A DNA stretch of 9,321 nucleotides, taken from contig DNJW01000426.1 of NCBI GenBank assembly GCA_003488965.1, positions 1 through 9,321 on the forward strand, given 5' to 3'. The notes under the pieces were generated by a model. It had not been told where the DNA came from, searched no databases, and saw nothing but the letters and a program-made list of their open reading frames with translations. The translations under genes and the position numbers were made by a program. Below are positions 6,380 through 9,321 of this stretch, in pieces (within the stretch, counting starts at the first letter, position 1; every line of letters begins with the position of its first letter). Source of the DNA: Lachnospiraceae bacterium (GTDB lineage: Bacteria > Bacillota > Clostridia > Lachnospirales > Lachnospiraceae).

Positions 6380-7681
6380 ATGAATATCCGTTTTTATAAT
6401 GCGTTGATTTTAACAATGGAAGAGGGGGTTCCTGTTTTTGACGGAGAGGTCTGGGTAAGGGATGAAAAACTCCTTTATGTAGGCAGCGGCAAAGACAAGG
6501 ATGATTTTTTTAGGGAGTTTGCGGAGCCTTGTATTATATGGGATGAGGAAATAGATTGCAGGGGAAATCTCTTGATGCCGGGATTCAAAAATGCCCATAC
6601 CCATTCGGGAATGACTCTGCTGCGTTCTTATGCGGATGATTTGCCGCTGCATGCATGGCTGAATGAACAGGTGTTTCCGATAGAGGCAAAGCTGTCAAAA
6701 GAGGATATTTATCATTTGACAAAGCTGGCAATTCTGGAATATCTGACAAGCGGTATTACTTCTATTTTTGAGATGTATCTTACACCGGAGAGTATTGCGG
6801 AAGCTTGTACCGAAATGGGAATGCGCTGTGTGCAGACAGGGGGCGTCAATAACTTCAGCCAGTCGGTAGAACTGCTGGAAAAATGGTATGAAGAATTGAA
6901 CGGAAAACATCCGCTGCTGTCATTTCTGCCCGGCTTTCATGCAGAATATACTTGCTCAAAGGAATTGCTGAAAAAAATTGCAGCCTTTGCAAAAGAGAAG
7001 AAAGCTCCGGTTTATACGCATTTATCCGAAACGGAAGCGGAAGTGGCAGGCTGTAAGGAGCGTTACGGTATGACACCGGGAATGTTTCTTGATTCTCTTG
7101 GAATGTTTGAATATGGCGGCGGAGTTTATCACGGTGTATGGCTTACTTTGGAAGAAATGAAGATTTTTAAGCAAAAAGGAGTCAGTGTAATTACAAATCC
7201 AGGTTCCAATATGAAGCTGGCAAGCGGAATTGCCCCAGTGGAAAGCTTTCTGGAAGAAGGGCTGAATGTGGCAGTAGGCACGGACGGGCCGGCAAGCAAT
7301 AACTGTCTGGATATGTTCCGTGAAATGTTTCTGGTGACAGGGCTGGCGAAACTGAAACGTATGGATGCTTCGGCGATAGATGCCTTAGAGGTATTGAAGA
7401 TGGCAACTGTGAACGGGGCAAAGGCAATGATGCTGGAAGATAACGGTACTCTGGCAAGGGACAAGCTGGCAGATATGATTATGATAGATTTGCATATGCC
7501 GAATATGCAGCCGTTAAATAATATTGCAAAAAATATTGTATACAGCGGCAGCAAACAGAATGTAAAAATGACAATGATTCATGGAAAAATCTTATACCTG
7601 GACGGAAAGTTTTGCGTACCGGATAAACCGGAGGACATTTATAGGAAAGCAAATGAAATCATAAACAGGTTAAAGCAGTGA
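6380..7681 (+). CDS. Amidohydrolase, probable MTA/SAH-type adenosine deaminase
   Basis: Metal-dependent hydrolase of the amidohydrolase superfamily, in the group containing 5'-methylthioadenosine/S-adenosylhomocysteine deaminases, which convert the adenine moiety to hypoxanthine with release of ammonia. ATG 6380 is preferred over the in-frame TTG at 6377 because GGAGGA (6367-6372) lies 7 nt before it; length is 433 residues, normal for the group. Metal and catalytic residues visible: NAHTHSGM (H73, H75), GFHAEYTCS (H187), THLSETEAEV (H214, E217), H251 in HGVWL, and D302 in VGTDGPASNNCLDMF. The N- and C-terminal strands form the small beta-sandwich usual in these enzymes. It lies between a nucleoside phosphorylase and a purine permease, which supports a purine substrate. 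Related enzymes deaminate guanine or other amino-heterocycles, so the precise substrate is an inference; the fold and hydrolase class are secure. Confidence 0.85.
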   Translation: MNIRFYNALILTMEEGVPVFDGEVWVRDEKLLYVGSGKDKDDFFREFAEPCIIWDEEIDCRGNLLMPGFKNAHTHSGMTLLRSYADDLPLHAWLNEQVFPIEAKLSKEDIYHLTKLAILEYLTSGITSIFEMYLTPESIAEACTEMGMRCVQTGGVNNFSQSVELLEKWYEELNGKHPLLSFLPGFHAEYTCSKELLKKIAAFAKEKKAPVYTHLSETEAEVAGCKERYGMTPGMFLDSLGMFEYGGGVYHGVWLTLEEMKIFKQKGVSVITNPGSNMKLASGIAPVESFLEEGLNVAVGTDGPASNNCLDMFREMFLVTGLAKLKRMDASAIDALEVLKMATVNGAKAMMLEDNGTLARDKLADMIMIDLHMPNMQPLNNIAKNIVYSGSKQNVKMTMIHGKILYLDGKFCVPDKPEDIYRKANEIINRLKQ

Positions 7682-7763
7682 CAGATTACTTTGGATTGAT
7701 AGGCAGAAATGCTTTTCAATAGATGTTTCACAACTTTTCAATTGAATTCAGGAGGTAGGAGAT

Positions 7764-9134
7764 ATGTTGGAACAATTTTTCAAATTGAAAGAAAACAAAA
7801 CGGATATTAAGACCGAAGTCATGGCGGGTATTACTACGTTCATGACGATGGCTTATATTCTGGCAGTAAACCCCAATATCCTTTCCGCTACAGGAATGGA
7901 TGCCAATGCGGTGCTGATTGCTACGGCGCTGGCTTCTTTTGTGGGTACTGCGCTGATGGCATTGCTGGCAAACTACCCGTTTGCCTTGGCGCCTGGTATG
8001 GGGCTGAATGCTTATTTTGCGTTTACCGTAGTGCTTCAGATGGGATATTCCTGGCAGATTGCATTGCTGGCCGTATTTGTGGAAGGACTTATTTTTATTG
8101 TGCTGTCCTTAACCAATGTGCGGGAAGCAATTTTCAATGCCATTCCTATGACTTTAAAATCAGCGGTAAGTGTGGGTATCGGTTTATTTATTGCCTTTAT
8201 CGGTCTGCAGAATGCAAAACTTATTGTGAATGACGATTCCACCCTGCTCACTTATCAGAAATTTGCAGGAGAAGAGTTTTCTACGGTAGGGATTACTGCA
8301 TTGCTGGCATTGATCGGTGTGCTGATTACCGCAATCTTATTGATTAAGAATGTAAAAGGCGGGATTCTGCTTGGCATCGTAGCAACCTGGGTGCTTGGCA
8401 TTATCTGCGAACTTGTGGGATTGTATGTGCCGAACCCGGAAGCTGGCTGGTTTTCCACAATTCCCCATGCTATTGTAAGCTTTGACTTTTCTTCCATAGG
8501 CAATACTTTCGGGCAGGTATTCAAAGCGGATTTTTCTTCCGTAAAAATACTGGATTTCATAGTGATTATGTTTTCCTTCCTGTTTGTAGATTTGTTTGAT
8601 ACATTAGGAACCTTAATCGGCGTTTCCTCGAAAGCGAATATGCTGGATAAGGACGGAAAGCTTCCTAGAATTAAGGGCGCTCTTTTGGCGGATGCTATCG
8701 CTACCAGCGTGGGAGCCGTTTTTGGAACTTCTACCACAACAACTTATGTGGAAAGCGCTTCCGGCGTAACGGAAGGAGGAAGAACCGGACTGACTGCTAT
8801 TGTAACGGGGCTTCTGTTCCTGCTGGCATTGGTTTTCTCCCCGTTGTTTTTAACGATACCGTCCTTTGCAACAGCTCCGGCATTGATTATCGTAGGTTTT
8901 TATATGATGGGTTCTGTGGCAAAGATTGATTTTAATGATATGACGGATGCGATTCCGGCATTCCTCTGCATTATTGCTATGCCTTTGGCATACAGTATTT
9001 CCGAGGGTATTGCTATAGGTGTGATCTCCTGGACAATCATCAGTCTGGTATCCGGAAAGGCAAAAGAGAAGAAAGTCAGTGTATTGATGTATATTCTCAC
9101 GGTATTGTTCATTTTGAAATATGTATTCTTATAA
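7764..9134 (+). CDS. NCS2-family purine permease (AzgA/PbuG type)
   Basis: Polytopic membrane transporter that probably imports hypoxanthine, guanine or adenine by ion symport; 456 residues with about 12-14 hydrophobic segments and no signal peptide. Family signatures are GITTFMTMAYILAVNP (22-37), PGMGLNAYF (77-85) in the first inverted-repeat half, FDTLGTLIG (278-286), and a conserved stretch at about 321-345 beginning GTSTTTTYVES and ending GGRTGLTA. These are characteristic of the AzgA-like branch rather than the uracil/xanthine branch. AGGAGG (7750-7755) sits 8 nt before ATG 7764, a strong start signal. The 82-nt gap after the amidohydrolase has no terminator or clear promoter, so it is probably the third gene of the purine operon. 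Substrate specificity within AzgA/PbuG-type carriers cannot be settled by eye, so no symbol is given. Confidence 0.93.
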   Translation: MLEQFFKLKENKTDIKTEVMAGITTFMTMAYILAVNPNILSATGMDANAVLIATALASFVGTALMALLANYPFALAPGMGLNAYFAFTVVLQMGYSWQIALLAVFVEGLIFIVLSLTNVREAIFNAIPMTLKSAVSVGIGLFIAFIGLQNAKLIVNDDSTLLTYQKFAGEEFSTVGITALLALIGVLITAILLIKNVKGGILLGIVATWVLGIICELVGLYVPNPEAGWFSTIPHAIVSFDFSSIGNTFGQVFKADFSSVKILDFIVIMFSFLFVDLFDTLGTLIGVSSKANMLDKDGKLPRIKGALLADAIATSVGAVFGTSTTTTYVESASGVTEGGRTGLTAIVTGLLFLLALVFSPLFLTIPSFATAPALIIVGFYMMGSVAKIDFNDMTDAIPAFLCIIAMPLAYSISEGIAIGVISWTIISLVSGKAKEKKVSVLMYILTVLFILKYVFL

Positions 9135-9196
9135 TGACAGGCATTCTTCATAAGGATTGGTATACCGGAAAACGGTTTGAAAATAAGGTAAGAAAG

Positions 9197-9232
9197 GGAA
9201 GCATTCATGGATTGAGTGCTTCCTGCCTTTTT
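9197..9232 (+). terminator. Intrinsic terminator of the purine operon
   Basis: GGAAGCATTC (9197-9206) pairs with GAGTGCTTCC (9214-9223) over 10 bp with one G-U, loop ATGGATT, followed after TGCC by a run of five T (9228-9232). It lies 63 nt after the permease stop. The T-run is displaced by 4 nt from the stem, so efficiency may be moderate. Confidence 0.8.
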
Positions 9233-9241
9233 GTGAGGTAT

Positions 9242-9274
9242 GGTTTATTTGTGCCGGAGCGTCACAAATAAGCC
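9242..9274. other. 12-bp stem-loop downstream of the operon terminator
   Basis: GGTTTATTTGTG (9242-9253) pairs with CACAAATAAGCC (9263-9274) over 12 positions with one G-U, around a 9-nt loop CCGGAGCGT. No T-run follows on either strand, so it is not an evident terminator. It could be an operator, the leader structure of a gene beyond the window, or the arm of another palindromic element cut off by the window end. Its role is not known. Confidence 0.5.
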
Positions 9275-9301
9275 CGGATGGATCCGTCGCGCAAACCGAA
9301 A

Positions 9302-9321
9302 AATGCCTAAAATACGGCATT
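9302..9321 (-). terminator. Possible terminator hairpin at the window edge
   Basis: AATGCC (9302-9307) and GGCATT (9316-9321) pair over 6 bp around TAAAATAC. Read on the minus strand, the stem runs into a short T-run (TTTTTC), so it may terminate a gene coming from the right. The stem may extend past the window. Weak evidence. Confidence 0.3.

Noticed and set aside
7682..7763. Promoter or operator between the amidohydrolase and permease genes
   Set aside because: TTGATA at 7696 has no good -10 at 17 nt (ATAGAT), and the palindrome TTCAATTGAA (7737-7746) is short and AT-rich, so chance is the simpler explanation.
8255..8737. Minus-strand open frame (160 codons) inside the permease gene
   Set aside because: Antisense shadow of a clearly conserved membrane transporter; the translation shows no family features.
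9129..9320. Minus-strand open frame at the right edge
   Set aside because: Its sequence covers the operon terminator and two hairpins, and it has no recognisable protein features or clear start signal.

Overview
The window looks like chromosomal DNA from a spore-forming, moderate-GC Firmicute, most likely a Lachnospiraceae-type clostridium. This rests on a full-length SpoIVA spore-coat ATPase, clostridial-looking TyrS and NCS2 permease sequences, AGGAGG-type ribosome binding sites and intrinsic terminators with U-tracts. No taxonomic search was run, so the family-level call is an inference. All seven protein genes lie on the + strand.

Region 1 (1-3282): a 5'-truncated MoxR-type AAA+ ATPase is followed after 5 nt by a CoxE-like VWA-domain protein, the usual ATPase/VWA partnership. 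After 36 nt comes tyrosyl-tRNA synthetase, which has no room for a leader riboswitch. The tyrS terminator hairpin overlaps both the probable sigma-E promoter and the Shine-Dalgarno of the next gene.

Region 2 (3283-4764): spoIVA, the ATPase that forms the basement layer of the spore coat.

Region 3 (4765-5525): a 761-nt gap without a gene and the most unusual part of the window. It holds three related palindromic elements: A (4800-4938), B (5041-5170, decayed) and C (5225-5359, inverted relative to A). A and C each have perfectly paired 23-bp outer arms whose sequences differ between copies, plus a core hairpin in which four base pairs covary. B sits within a longer imperfect palindrome (about 4982-5228). 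A tandem array of six 13-bp repeats abuts C. A good sigma-A promoter for the next gene closes the region.

Region 4 (5526-9134): a probable purine-salvage operon made of a trimeric-type purine nucleoside phosphorylase, an amidohydrolase of the MTA/SAH deaminase type, and an AzgA-type NCS2 purine permease. Together they could import purine bases, deaminate adenosine-type nucleosides and phosphorolyse the 6-oxopurine products. The operon ends in an intrinsic terminator at about 9197-9232. Two further hairpins lie in the last 80 bases.
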